DNA from: Monomorium pharaonis
Lineage: Eukaryota > Arthropoda > Insecta > Hymenoptera > Formicidae
Length of the DNA stretch: 64,000 nt
Direction of reading: 5' to 3'
Assembly: GCF_013373865.1 (NCBI RefSeq)
Contig: NC_050472.1
Span: 10,919,413-10,983,412, forward strand
The first letter of the stretch is position 1. Each line of letters starts with the position of its first letter. The notes beneath the pieces are model-generated. The model made no database searches and was not told the origin of the DNA. It was given only the letters and a program-made list of their open reading frames with translations. This document shows positions 8,333 through 17,486 of this stretch, in pieces. Both the position numbers and the translations under genes were made by a program.

Positions 8333-10753
8333 ATGTCCGACAATAGTAACTCGCCTATACGCAACGAATCGTGGCTCTTCAGTGCAGCTGCAGCGCGATC
8401 AATACATTATTTAGAATTAGATCTTGCCTGGCGATCGGCCCAAGCGCTTCGCGAGGATCGGGATAACGTGCGCAGAGCTTTAGAATATCCCCCCGAAGGC
8501 AACAGCGAGTTACCCGAGTACGTGGTACGCGAGCGAGAATTTCCCTTCACGAGTCTCGATTCAAGTTTATTCGAATACGCAACACGATCAGAATTGCCGG
8601 AACCAGACCGTGAGATCCGACGAACGAGACCATACGTTAGCCGGACCCCGAGTCGCGTATCCTCACGAGGTGAATTTTCATTGACCTCGTACGATTCGGA
8701 TATATTTAACCCGGAAGAAATTCTCGACCGATACATAATGAGTGCCAACGACCAAGCACAGTCATCGGGCGCTGAACAAACGGAAGCGCAACAATTTATG
8801 GCTGACGCGGAAAGAGAGCTACAGGAAATACATCAAACAATTCGCGAAAATCCAGCCGCCAGGGTAGCACAGCTCAACGTAGCGAGAGAAAGGGACGACG
8901 AAGTCCGGGATACGCTACGCGCCGTAATTCAAGAAATCCGTCGGTTGCAAACAGATATCGATGCCGTGCGAGAAACACAACTGCACACGCAGCGCATTTA
9001 CGATCATCGCCCGTCGCGACCGAACCCGAGAGATACGACCATTAGAGATCAAGACGATGACGTTCGACATCGAAGAGGCCGCGGGACACTACCGTTAAAG
9101 GAAGCGCGTTGCATGATCCCAGAATTCGATGGGAATGCAAGTAAACTGCAGGAATTCTTAAGCGCAATGACATACGCGGTAGAAAATATTGACCCGGCCG
9201 ACGAAGTGACGCTATTAGGCGCGATATTATGCACCAAATTAAAAGGTCGTGCCATGCTGGATTTCCAAACGCGAAAAGTCCGAGATTTCGAGCAATTAAA
9301 ACAGGAGCTAGAAGCGTGTTACGCTAGTAAAAAGAGCACCACGCATTTACAAATCGAGTTTAATACGCTCAAACAAAGAACTGGGGAAAACGCGCGAACA
9401 TACGGACTCCGCGCCGATAAATTAACCATGGACCTGTACGAGTCCATGATAGAGGGTCGACAACACTACACGACCGAAAACAAACGCGCGATACTCGATA
9501 TTTTACAGCAACAGGCACTCGAAAACTATCAAATTGGACTTAACGACGACACAAAAGCCGTAGTCCGATCGCGCGGTTACGCGACACTGCAAGAAGCAAT
9601 AGCCGCTGCTAGCGCGGAAGAGCGGATAAAAGGAACAGCCGCTAACCGACCCAAGCCGAAATACAATACGCTTGGCGGAGACAACTACAAAAATAAATTA
9701 CAATGCCGCAAATGTGGAAAAATGGGGCACCATGGTAAAGATTGCCGAAGCAGCCGGTATGCAAACCGTTTTTCGTTACCGCAACCGGAGAAACCACGCG
9801 TCAATGCAGTCGACAAATTTTGCAAACACTGCAAGAAACGCGGCCACACTCGGAATGAATGCTGGCACCTAAACGGAAAAGCTAGAAATAAAACGTCAAA
9901 AGGCCCCCAAGGACCGCGACACAATAATATAAAAGATAATAATACGCGAAAAACAATTGAATCGCGAAAGAAAAAGAACTCCGATTCCGAATCCAGTAGC
10001 GAAGAAGAAAGAGGATCAGCTGGAAAGCAAGATAAGTACGCGCGCTCGTATCAAATTGCGCAAGTAACCCGAGCCGCCCCGCCGAGAAGCGGCCTTGACC
10101 AAATCACGCTCCCAATACAGGAGACGCGAGCAGGGGAGATTGACATGCTTTTTGACTCAGGCGCAACTCTCTCACTAATAAAAGTAAAAACTTTGAAAGG
10201 GAAAACCAAAATTTCCCCCGAAAAAATTACCCTAGCAGGGATAACTGGCCACAAAATGCACACCATCGGAAGCATGCAGGCCCATATTAAACTAGGCGAG
10301 CAAGTATTAGAACATACTATGTACGTAGTCAAGGACGATTTCCCCATGGAGTACGACGGAATACTTGGACTCGACTTCATGAAGAAGCACCGCGTAGTCT
10401 GTGATTACGACAAACAGCAATTAAAAATAGCAGGCGTCACATTTAAGCTAAGACCCTGTGGCAAAATTATTCTACAACCGCGCAGTGAAACTATAGTACG
10501 AGCCATCACTAACCGAAATCAATCCGGAGTGGTGCAAGCCAAGGAAACCAAACCCGGGGTATATATCGGCCGATGTCTGGTTGAACCAAAAAATTTTGCA
10601 TGCGCAATTAGCGTAATAAATACAACCGACAAGCCAATAGAAATACGTACTCCGCACGTGACCATAGAAGATCACGACGAAAACGACTATCAGATATACG
10701 CTGTTATTAACGAAGCGGAATGTACAAATAAACCACGGAGCGAACGAATCTGA
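8333..10753 (+). CDS. gag: Gag-protease polyprotein, errantivirus copy 1
   Basis: The 806-residue product contains, in order, an N-terminal Arg-rich region, a capsid-like helical region, two CX2CX4HX4C zinc knuckles (about residues 457-470 and 499-512), a Ser/Glu/Lys-rich linker and an aspartic protease with DSGATLSLI at about residue 608. Gag assembles particles and packages RNA, and the protease cleaves the polyproteins. Having the protease on the gag ORF is unusual for errantiviruses, where it normally starts pol. The ORF ends in ATC-TGA-CAA with pol in the same frame beyond. The ATG lies about 130 nt after the short upstream ORF at 8181. Confidence 0.93.
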   Translation: MSDNSNSPIRNESWLFSAAAARSIHYLELDLAWRSAQALREDRDNVRRALEYPPEGNSELPEYVVREREFPFTSLDSSLFEYATRSELPEPDREIRRTRPYVSRTPSRVSSRGEFSLTSYDSDIFNPEEILDRYIMSANDQAQSSGAEQTEAQQFMADAERELQEIHQTIRENPAARVAQLNVARERDDEVRDTLRAVIQEIRRLQTDIDAVRETQLHTQRIYDHRPSRPNPRDTTIRDQDDDVRHRRGRGTLPLKEARCMIPEFDGNASKLQEFLSAMTYAVENIDPADEVTLLGAILCTKLKGRAMLDFQTRKVRDFEQLKQELEACYASKKSTTHLQIEFNTLKQRTGENARTYGLRADKLTMDLYESMIEGRQHYTTENKRAILDILQQQALENYQIGLNDDTKAVVRSRGYATLQEAIAAASAEERIKGTAANRPKPKYNTLGGDNYKNKLQCRKCGKMGHHGKDCRSSRYANRFSLPQPEKPRVNAVDKFCKHCKKRGHTRNECWHLNGKARNKTSKGPQGPRHNNIKDNNTRKTIESRKKKNSDSESSSEEERGSAGKQDKYARSYQIAQVTRAAPPRSGLDQITLPIQETRAGEIDMLFDSGATLSLIKVKTLKGKTKISPEKITLAGITGHKMHTIGSMQAHIKLGEQVLEHTMYVVKDDFPMEYDGILGLDFMKKHRVVCDYDKQQLKIAGVTFKLRPCGKIILQPRSETIVRAITNRNQSGVVQAKETKPGVYIGRCLVEPKNFACAISVINTTDKPIEIRTPHVTIEDHDENDYQIYAVINEAECTNKPRSERI

Positions 10754-13351
10754 CAAACACTACGCACCCGGCACCTCAACTGGGAAGAAAGACAGGCTCT
10801 CATACGGATATGCGAAGAGTATCAAGACATATTCCACCTAAGTGGAGAATCACTGACATGCACCGCAGCAGTGAAACATGAGATACGTACACAAGCCGAC
10901 GCATCGCCGGTCAACGTACGACCGTATCGTCTCCCTGCGAAGCATAAGGAAGAGGTGAATACGCAGATAAAGCAAATGCTACACGATGGCATTATCAGAG
11001 CTAGCACGAGTCAGTGGAACGCGCCACTATTAGTGGTACCCAAAAAAGCTGACTCGGCCGGAAAACCGAAGCTTCGAATTGTAATCGACTTCAGAAAGCT
11101 CAACGATCTAACTATTGGCGACTCATTTCCCCTACCCAACATAGAGGAAATCCTAGATCAATTGGGAAACGCCAAATATTTTTCAACGCTAGACTTAGCG
11201 TCAGGGTATCATCAGATACCAATGGCTGAGCACGATAAACCAAAGACAGCGTTCTCAACACCGTACGGACATTACGAATACAATCGAATGCCGTTCGGAT
11301 TAAAAAACGCGCCAGCCACGTTCCAGAGACTGATGAATTCAGTACTCATAGGAATACAAGGACTCAGATGCTTAGTATATCTCGATGACATAGTGATATA
11401 CGGCTCGAGTCTAGAAGATCATAACAAACGATTAACGGAAGTATTGCAACGCTTACGAGAAGCGAATTTAAAGCTGCAGCCAGACAAATGCGAATTTTTA
11501 CGAAAGGAAGTCAATTATTTAGGACATGTGATTTCCGAAGATGGAATATCACCGGATCCAACAAAGCTGCAAGCAATAAGAGATTTTCCGGAACCAAAAA
11601 AGGTTAAGGATGTTCAGTCCTTTATAGGCCTCGCCGGATATTATAGAAAATTTATTAAAGAATTTTCCAAAATCGCAAAACCGTTAACCAAACTAACTAA
11701 GAAAACAGAAAAATTCGCGTGGGCCGCCGAACAACAAATAGCCTTTAATACGTTAAAAGAAAAATTAACGACGGCACCAGTGCTCCAATATCCAGATTTC
11801 ACAAAAGAATTTAATGTGACCACAGACGCATCCGATTATGCAATCGGAGCGGTATTGTCACAGGGACCGATAGGCAACGATCGTCCCATTGCTTACGCGA
11901 GCAGAATATTAAATCGCGCAGAGCAGAATTACAGTACCACCGAGAAAGAATTACTCGCAATAGTGTGGGCTGTAAAGCATTTCCGACCATATGTGTATGG
12001 GACCAAGTTTAAGATCGTAACCGATCATAAACCCCTTATATGGTTGTTTAATGTAAACGACCCCGGATCAAGACTGATTCGATGGAGATTGAAACTGGAA
12101 GAGTACGATTATGAAATCATTCATAAGGCCGGTCGCGCGAACGCGAACGCCGACGCGCTGAGTCGTAACGTGAAACGGGAAGCTCACGTTACAGAAGCAA
12201 CTGATAAAGTCCTCGCGCTAAACGAAGACAGCGAACACAAAAATACATCCAATGAAGATGAGAAAGAAGAGGATAACAAATGCGAACCAGCATATACAGA
12301 AGAACAGAAAAAACAAATTCTGTACGAATATCATGATGCACCTACAGGAGGACATCAAGGCATCGAAAGAACAATAAAAAGAATACGACTCAAACATAAT
12401 TGGCCTGGATTAACGGCCGATGTAGAGCGGTACGTAAAAAAATGCGAATTATGCCAAAAGAATAAACTCTCTCGAAGAATAAAGGCGCCTCTTATCGTCA
12501 CAGATACGCCAAGCCGACCTTTCGAGAAATGTGCGCTCGATATCGTAGGACCACTTACAATAACAAAAAACGACAATCGGTACCTACTCACTTTTCAAGA
12601 TCATCTTACGAAATTTAGTAAGGCGATACCTATCCCGAACCAGGAAGCAAATACCGTGAGCAAAGAATTTGTCACGAAAATTGTACTGGAATACGGAACG
12701 CCAGATTACGTACTAACGGATCAAGGCACGAATTTCACGAGCGAGATATTCAAAAATACGTGCAAACTATTGAAAATAAATAAAATTCAAACTACCGCCT
12801 ACCACCCAGAGAGCAATGGAACTCTTGAAAGATCACATCGGACTCTAGCCGAATACTTGCGACATTATATAAATCAGGACCAAACCGACTGGGACGAATG
12901 GATCCCGTACGCGATGCACACGTACAATACAACGCCTCACACGGCAACGGGGTATACACCGTTCGAACTAATATACGGTCGACAGGCAGAACTGCCGACA
13001 GCCCTAACGAAACAGCCTAAACCCACCTATAACTACGACGACTATGCGCAAGAATTAAGGGAGAGGTTAAGGGCCGCAAACCGTGTTGCACGCGAAAACA
13101 TAAAAGAAGGAAAGGCCAAAGCAAAAACGCAATATGATAAACGCGCGAAGGAAACAAAATTTAAAGTCGGTGAGAAAGTATTATTGTACGACGAAACGCT
13201 CCGGCGCGGGAGATCCAAGAAACTCGACGCGCAATGGACCGGACCGTACACGGTGACCGAAAAACACTCGGAAGTCAACTACACGATTAAACGAGGCAGG
13301 ACAACTACGCGCGTGCACGTAAACCGCCTAAAACCGTTTATTGAAGCGTAA
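10754..13351 (+). CDS. pol: Pol (RT, RNase H, integrase), errantivirus copy 1
   Basis: Open in the gag frame straight after the UGA at 10751-10753, with no ATG before the conserved reverse transcriptase N-terminal region; the first Met falls inside the fingers. Domains in order are reverse transcriptase (VPKK...; YLDD at about 11377), RNase H (TTDASDYAIG at about 11818), the HHCC zinc-binding head of integrase (about 12330-12460), the integrase DDE core (LDIVGP, LTDQGTNF, PESNG) and a GPY/F module (WTGPYTV) near the C-terminus. All catalytic residues looked for are present. It makes cDNA and integrates it. Expression most likely needs UGA readthrough. Confidence 0.93.
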   Translation, partial: QTLRTRHLNWEERQALIRICEEYQDIFHLSGESLTCTAAVKHEIRTQADASPVNVRPYRLPAKHKEEVNTQIKQMLHDGIIRASTSQWNAPLLVVPKKADSAGKPKLRIVIDFRKLNDLTIGDSFPLPNIEEILDQLGNAKYFSTLDLASGYHQIPMAEHDKPKTAFSTPYGHYEYNRMPFGLKNAPATFQRLMNSVLIGIQGLRCLVYLDDIVIYGSSLEDHNKRLTEVLQRLREANLKLQPDKCEFLRKEVNYLGHVISEDGISPDPTKLQAIRDFPEPKKVKDVQSFIGLAGYYRKFIKEFSKIAKPLTKLTKKTEKFAWAAEQQIAFNTLKEKLTTAPVLQYPDFTKEFNVTTDASDYAIGAVLSQGPIGNDRPIAYASRILNRAEQNYSTTEKELLAIVWAVKHFRPYVYGTKFKIVTDHKPLIWLFNVNDPGSRLIRWRLKLEEYDYEIIHKAGRANANADALSRNVKREAHVTEATDKVLALNEDSEHKNTSNEDEKEEDNKCEPAYTEEQKKQILYEYHDAPTGGHQGIERTIKRIRLKHNWPGLTADVERYVKKCELCQKNKLSRRIKAPLIVTDTPSRPFEKCALDIVGPLTITKNDNRYLLTFQDHLTKFSKAIPIPNQEANTVSKEFVTKIVLEYGTPDYVLTDQGTNFTSEIFKNTCKLLKINKIQTTAYHPESNGTLERSHRTLAEYLRHYINQDQTDWDEWIPYAMHTYNTTPHTATGYTPFELIYGRQAELPTALTKQPKPTYNYDDYAQELRERLRAANRVARENIKEGKAKAKTQYDKRAKETKFKVGEKVLLYDETLRRGRSKKLDAQWTGPYTVTEKHSEVNYTIKRGRTTTRVHVNRLKPFIEA

Positions 13352-13556
13352 CTAATAGGCGAGAAAAAGAGAAAAGAAAAAAGAGAGCAAAACAAAAAGA
13401 AAGACTTACCATGATGATACTGCCAGCCGGAACATGACCCAAAAAATTAAAATTATCCTTGATACAGTCATAGTGCACCACTACCAAAAAATTAAAATTA
13501 ATCACTACACCTAAGAATTAAGCACTAAAAACTACGGAGCAACGTTTATAATACAG

Positions 13557-14030
13557 TTAATTAGCTGGATCTTCAGACGAAGGATACAGATCCGGCAGAA
13601 CTCCATCACGGAGATATAAGTCTACGGCGAACTCGAGTTCAAGATCAAAATTATCTTCGAACTCGCCACCATAAGTACTATTTAACAAAATCCCCTCGGA
13701 GGTCCCCTCGTCCTCTATAACCAACAGATCACAATCCTCCGAACAATCCATTAATGAGTCGGATTTCTCCCAAGGAATGGGACCATCATCGCACCCAGCC
13801 AAATGTTCATAGCCTTCGATAGGCAAAGGCTCGGCAGGATCAGAACCTTTATACTCGTCCAACGGAATATAATTCAATTCCTCCAAGTCATCCGATAGTA
13901 TGACTGTCTCCCGATCATGGAAATCGGAAAAGACATCATCGTAACCAGTGCTTCCGCCACAATCACTCACCTCACTCTCCACACTATCGCACGAACTTAG
14001 ATCACGACGATACATGACAATTCTCGACAC
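13557..14030 (-). CDS. Conserved antisense acidic ORF, errantivirus copy 1
   Basis: A 157-codon ORF on the minus strand between pol and env, starting MSR and rich in Asp, Glu and Ser. Copy 2 has a 163-codon relative at the same place and strand. Shared blocks include an SDFHD/SDLDT stretch, G(Y/F)EHL, and a C-terminal block DLE(L/F)EFAVD.YLR(D/E)G.LP followed by EDP. The sense strand here is not open. The composition recalls an acidic activation domain, but that is only an inference. No promoter was identified; AATAAA on the minus strand at 13336-13341, inside the end of pol, could serve as its poly(A) signal. I know no described errantivirus gene that fits. Confidence 0.65.
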   Translation of the reverse strand: MSRIVMYRRDLSSCDSVESEVSDCGGSTGYDDVFSDFHDRETVILSDDLEELNYIPLDEYKGSDPAEPLPIEGYEHLAGCDDGPIPWEKSDSLMDCSEDCDLLVIEDEGTSEGILLNSTYGGEFEDNFDLELEFAVDLYLRDGVLPDLYPSSEDPAN

Positions 14031-14286
14031 GCAAACGAACTAATGGAAGGCCGACAAAAGACTGAAAATTCGTACCGCCCAAAGAAAAAATGAAAGGCAA
14101 AAAGAAAGACGAGAACGAAAAAATATGCACTACTAAGCAGCCACAAATTAGCAGCATCAAACGCACGTGCAGCAAAACGCTGACACAATTTAATAAGATA
14201 CGCGTAGCAAAAATCGATCTAATAAGAAATTCCTCGTACAAAAAAAAAAAAAAAAAAAAAAAAAATTTTTTTTTTAATAATTACAG

Positions 14287-16006
14287 ATGTATAATCTGGG
14301 CAACACTAAATGCCGCGGAAGAACCGGATATAAGATCACAGTACGAGATAGAAAGATTCACACATCATCCAGGAATATACTTCGAGAAGATAGGAATACT
14401 ACACCAAATAGAATCCTCCTGGAAGGTGATAATCAAAGTAGACGCTACGTCACTAACCAAACGACTTACACAATTAGGAAAATACATACATAAAACAGAC
14501 AATTTATGTCAAATGATAGCCGTAATCGGCAAGGAAACATGCACAAACCTGCATGAAATTATTAAGAAAGGTTTCGAAAGAACAAATAATCTGATAGAGC
14601 GAATAAACTCAACGTACAAGAAACAAACCGCACAAAAGAGAGGATTGGTCGATGGAATAGGATCTGTGGCGAAATCATTGTTTGGTACCATGGATGCAAA
14701 TGATGAAAAACTCATCAACGAGCAATTAACAATATTGCATAATGCTGAAGAACTAAATAAACATGCAATAAAAAACCAACTAAAAATAATGAAAGCAACA
14801 ATAGCCCACATTGACAACAACGAACGAACAATACGACAGAACGAAAACACTCTCGCAGACGCAACTGACAAATTACGGACAAAACTTATCGAAGACGAAA
14901 AACAGAATAACCTACATGAACACTTCATAATTATTAACGCTATACTAGCTGACTTAACGCGAGACGCAGAAGACGTATTAGAATACGTAGCAAACGTCAA
15001 AAAGGGAATGTTGCATCCTCGTCTAACACCCATCAACGAAATAATAGAGTCTCTTAAAGACGCAAGCTCGAAATTGCCTGAAGGATTATATTTCCCCTTT
15101 AGAATAGGCAAAGAAGAATGGTCAACGATAGAAAGATTCGCGGAAATAGGCGCGTATTGCGACCATTCTCATATATACACCATTCTGAAATTTCCACTCA
15201 TATCAATACCAAAATATGAAATTCAGAATGTAATTCCTCTACCTATCCCAAATCCAAATAACATTTTCTCATTCATAGAAGTAAACCATCCTCTCGTAGC
15301 GATAGATACAGTACAGCGTACGTATATAATACTAGCGAATAGCGACCTACAGAAATGCGTAAAAATAAATCGCGAATACTTATGTACGCAGAACCATCCG
15401 GTATATAGGATAAATGCAGACTCCATATGCGAAGTAAAAATATACGCGGAAATCAAAGAAAACAATAGAGACTGTAAAATAAAAAATACTATATCGAATA
15501 ATAGTATTTGGATAGCATTAGAGAACTCACACTCGTGGCTATACTCGACACCGAAAAGCCAAGTAATCACTATACACTGTAAAGACCACGGACAAATAAA
15601 GGAAAAGATTGAAAGAACGGGTAGGATAACGTTTAAAAATAGCTGTAAAATAGCGACGGAAAACGCTATAATAAAATCACTCAAGGCATCATATGAAACG
15701 CGAGTAGAAGCGTATCTACCGCAATATAACATCTCGTTAATACAAAAGTCTGACTCAACAAACGACACAGACATAGCGAGAAAAATAAAATTAAAAGAGG
15801 TTATACAAAACCCAACAGAACTAGAAAGCTATAAACAAAAAATAGATGAAATAAATAACGAAATTGAAAAAAGACCAAACTCGATCTTTCAATCGCCACA
15901 CTTTATTTTTCCAATGGCAACAAGCGGAACAACCATTGTAATAGTCACAATAGTGATAGTCATAGGGATTATCGTGATACGTAAGAAAATGCGCGGATCA
16001 CGCTAA
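14287..16006 (+). CDS. env: Envelope glycoprotein main exon, errantivirus copy 1
   Basis: The exon starts after the acceptor TTACAG (14281-14286), which follows a striking A-tract/T-tract. With the 23-nt leader exon it gives 581 codons including the stop. Features are the end of a signal peptide, a dibasic KR site followed by a glycine-rich fusion-peptide-like segment (GLVDGIGS) at about 14637-14700, predicted helices, conserved cysteines, and a C-terminal membrane span (about 15930-15980) with a short basic tail. This is the layout of errantivirus envelope proteins related to baculovirus F proteins, which would mediate entry into other cells. An ATG at 14090 could start an unspliced reading in this copy, but copy 2 lacks it. 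Confidence 0.88.
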
Positions 16007-16218
16007 TACAAATTAGAATAGTACGCGATTCTAAAATAATATATATGTATTTGTATAATAAATTGTAACAAGTTTCTCCCGACGGGGGAGGGGCGCATGG
16101 CAGTAACCAGCACGTCTCGAGTTAGCAAAACGTGACACACGATCACGTTACAGCAAATTGCCGGACTCTGGCAAGGAACGACACGTGCACCAACGGTGCA
16201 CAGCTGACTTAGCTATGA

Positions 16219-16281
16219 CCATATATGGTCCGATAACGGGCTTCTACCCCACCAAATACAAATTTTTGGAAAATTATAAAA
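16219..16281 (+). promoter_or_regulatory. CArG box plus TATA box upstream of the Cys-rich ORF, copy 1
   Basis: CCATATATGG (16219-16228), a perfect CC(A/T)6GG serum-response-type box, is followed 56 bp later (start to start) by TATAAAA (16275-16281), 117 bp before the ORF start. Copy 2 has the same two motifs 55 bp apart in a conserved block (CTATGACCATATATGG.CCGAT), although most of the intervening DNA has diverged. This suggests an internal promoter for the accessory gene. The role is inferred. Confidence 0.55.
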
Positions 16282-16391
16282 ACCACAGCAGAGCCGCGCG
16301 ACAAGAAAACTCGTAAACCAACACGAGCCAAGTCGCGTCAGTCAAAAGTTCCTGTGAAAAAATCGCAAGTTCAACCAGAGGATTTCACAAG

Positions 16392-16814
16392 ATGAAGATC
16401 CCGAAGGAAACAGAACAGCCAATTGATGGGGTGCGCCCAATTGACCACCCTACTCGCTACGAGCGATTTCTGAGGAGCATTTGCCTACGGCCAACCGAGA
16501 GGTGCCTCGTAGAAAACGAATTCGCCTGGAGGCGATGGTGCCGCAGGTGTTACCGGCCACACCGGGCCCAGTGCGAGGTACGAGAACCAACCTCCCACGG
16601 GTACCGCACACAGCTGGCGACAGACGAGACATGGGAAACCATCACCCAGTGTTTCCTATGTGACACCATCCTTATGGACGTCCGACCGGCAAGGGACTGC
16701 CTACGGTGCCTTGCAGTATTCCTAGAAGACGAGGACGCCATCCAGGAAGCCCTCGACCTGAATATCAGCTACGAGACGTTCCAAAACTGCCGACCCAGCA
16801 ACCCCGCTAATTAA
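16392..16814 (+). CDS. Cys-rich accessory protein after env, errantivirus copy 1
   Basis: A 140-residue ORF between env and the polypurine tract. It has three CxxC pairs (WCRRCYR, CFLCDTIL, CLRC) plus further cysteines, suggesting one or two zinc-binding sites. It shares most of its sequence with the ORF at 44097-44501, including DGVRP, LRSICL.PTERCLVE, W(R)RWCR.CYR, HGYRTQL and WETIT.CF.C. No signal peptide or membrane span is seen, so it is likely intracellular. The family is not recognised. A CArG/TATA pair upstream suggests its own transcript. Confidence 0.75.
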   Translation: MKIPKETEQPIDGVRPIDHPTRYERFLRSICLRPTERCLVENEFAWRRWCRRCYRPHRAQCEVREPTSHGYRTQLATDETWETITQCFLCDTILMDVRPARDCLRCLAVFLEDEDAIQEALDLNISYETFQNCRPSNPAN

Positions 16815-16968
16815 GGCTACCAATGTAGGTACTACAAAACCTGCGTTTAAAAATAACCACGCTTATAGAAAAATTTGTACCATACTTTATTGCGTATAGT
16901 TATAATAACAACCACAGCGAAATTTTAATCCGTGACCGATAACTCAGCCCCCTCGTTGTCTTCCTAAT

Positions 16969-16980
16969 AAGGGGGAGGGA
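16969..16980 (+). other. Polypurine tract, copy 1
   Basis: AAGGGGGAGGGA lies directly before the 3' LTR, as required for plus-strand DNA priming. The identical tract precedes the 3' LTR of copy 2. Confidence 0.85.
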
Positions 16981-17482
16981 TGTTGTGAGTGCATCACACT
17001 CACATGTCGCAAGCGATAGACGGTGTCGCATGACACCTCGCGCGCGGCCATCGCCCGGCCTACATACCGGGCGTCGCACCGGGAAACGTACCCGGTTGCC
17101 TAAGACTCAACACCCAAAATCATCTGATTTTGGGGTGGAATCCGCATGGCCAGCAATTGCTGGCTAAGCGAGTATCCTGTCCAAAGGCCTATGACCGCGG
17201 AAGTACCTTCCCTGGTCATACGCCTAAAAACGGTGTATATATACACCGTGCGACAGACAACGAGCGGGCTTTGTCACACCGTATACAGCGACTCACGTAT
17301 GTCGCCGACTCGTTAATATTTGTTACGGTTCATCATAAGTGTCATCAAGTGTACTAACAATAAGAATATACATATATATCCTGATATCACAACTGGCTAT
17401 ATTCTCTCGAAGACCTGACCCGAGGAGCATCGGCAGACGATCCCTAATCCCTGTGACCCTTTATTAAAGAAGGGCCACAACA
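16981..17482 (+). repeat. 3' LTR, errantivirus copy 1
   Basis: 502 bp, read as identical to 7359-7860. It is followed by the target duplication AATT and then the continuation of the interrupted DIRS reverse transcriptase frame. Confidence 0.93.
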
Positions 17483-17486
17483 AATT

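Larger units (their letters stand above)
7359..17482 (+). mobile_element. Errantivirus (Gypsy with env), copy 1, structurally intact
   Basis: A 10,124-bp provirus with 502-bp LTRs that I read as identical, the 4-bp target duplication AATT (7355-7358 and 17483-17486), a tRNA-Leu-type primer site, a polypurine tract, and gag-protease, pol and env genes. It also has two accessory ORFs: an acidic one on the opposite strand (13557-14030) and a Cys-rich one after env (16392-16814). No disabling stop or frameshift was found; the single in-frame UGA between gag-protease and pol may be a translational control point. Identical LTRs imply a recent insertion. It sits inside the reverse transcriptase gene of a DIRS element in the same orientation. 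Confidence 0.93.

Noticed and set aside
14090..14286. ATG 14090 as the env start of copy 1
   Set aside because: The extra N-terminus is translated poly(A)/poly(T) and has no signal peptide; copy 2 has no equivalent, while the spliced leader exon is kept in both.
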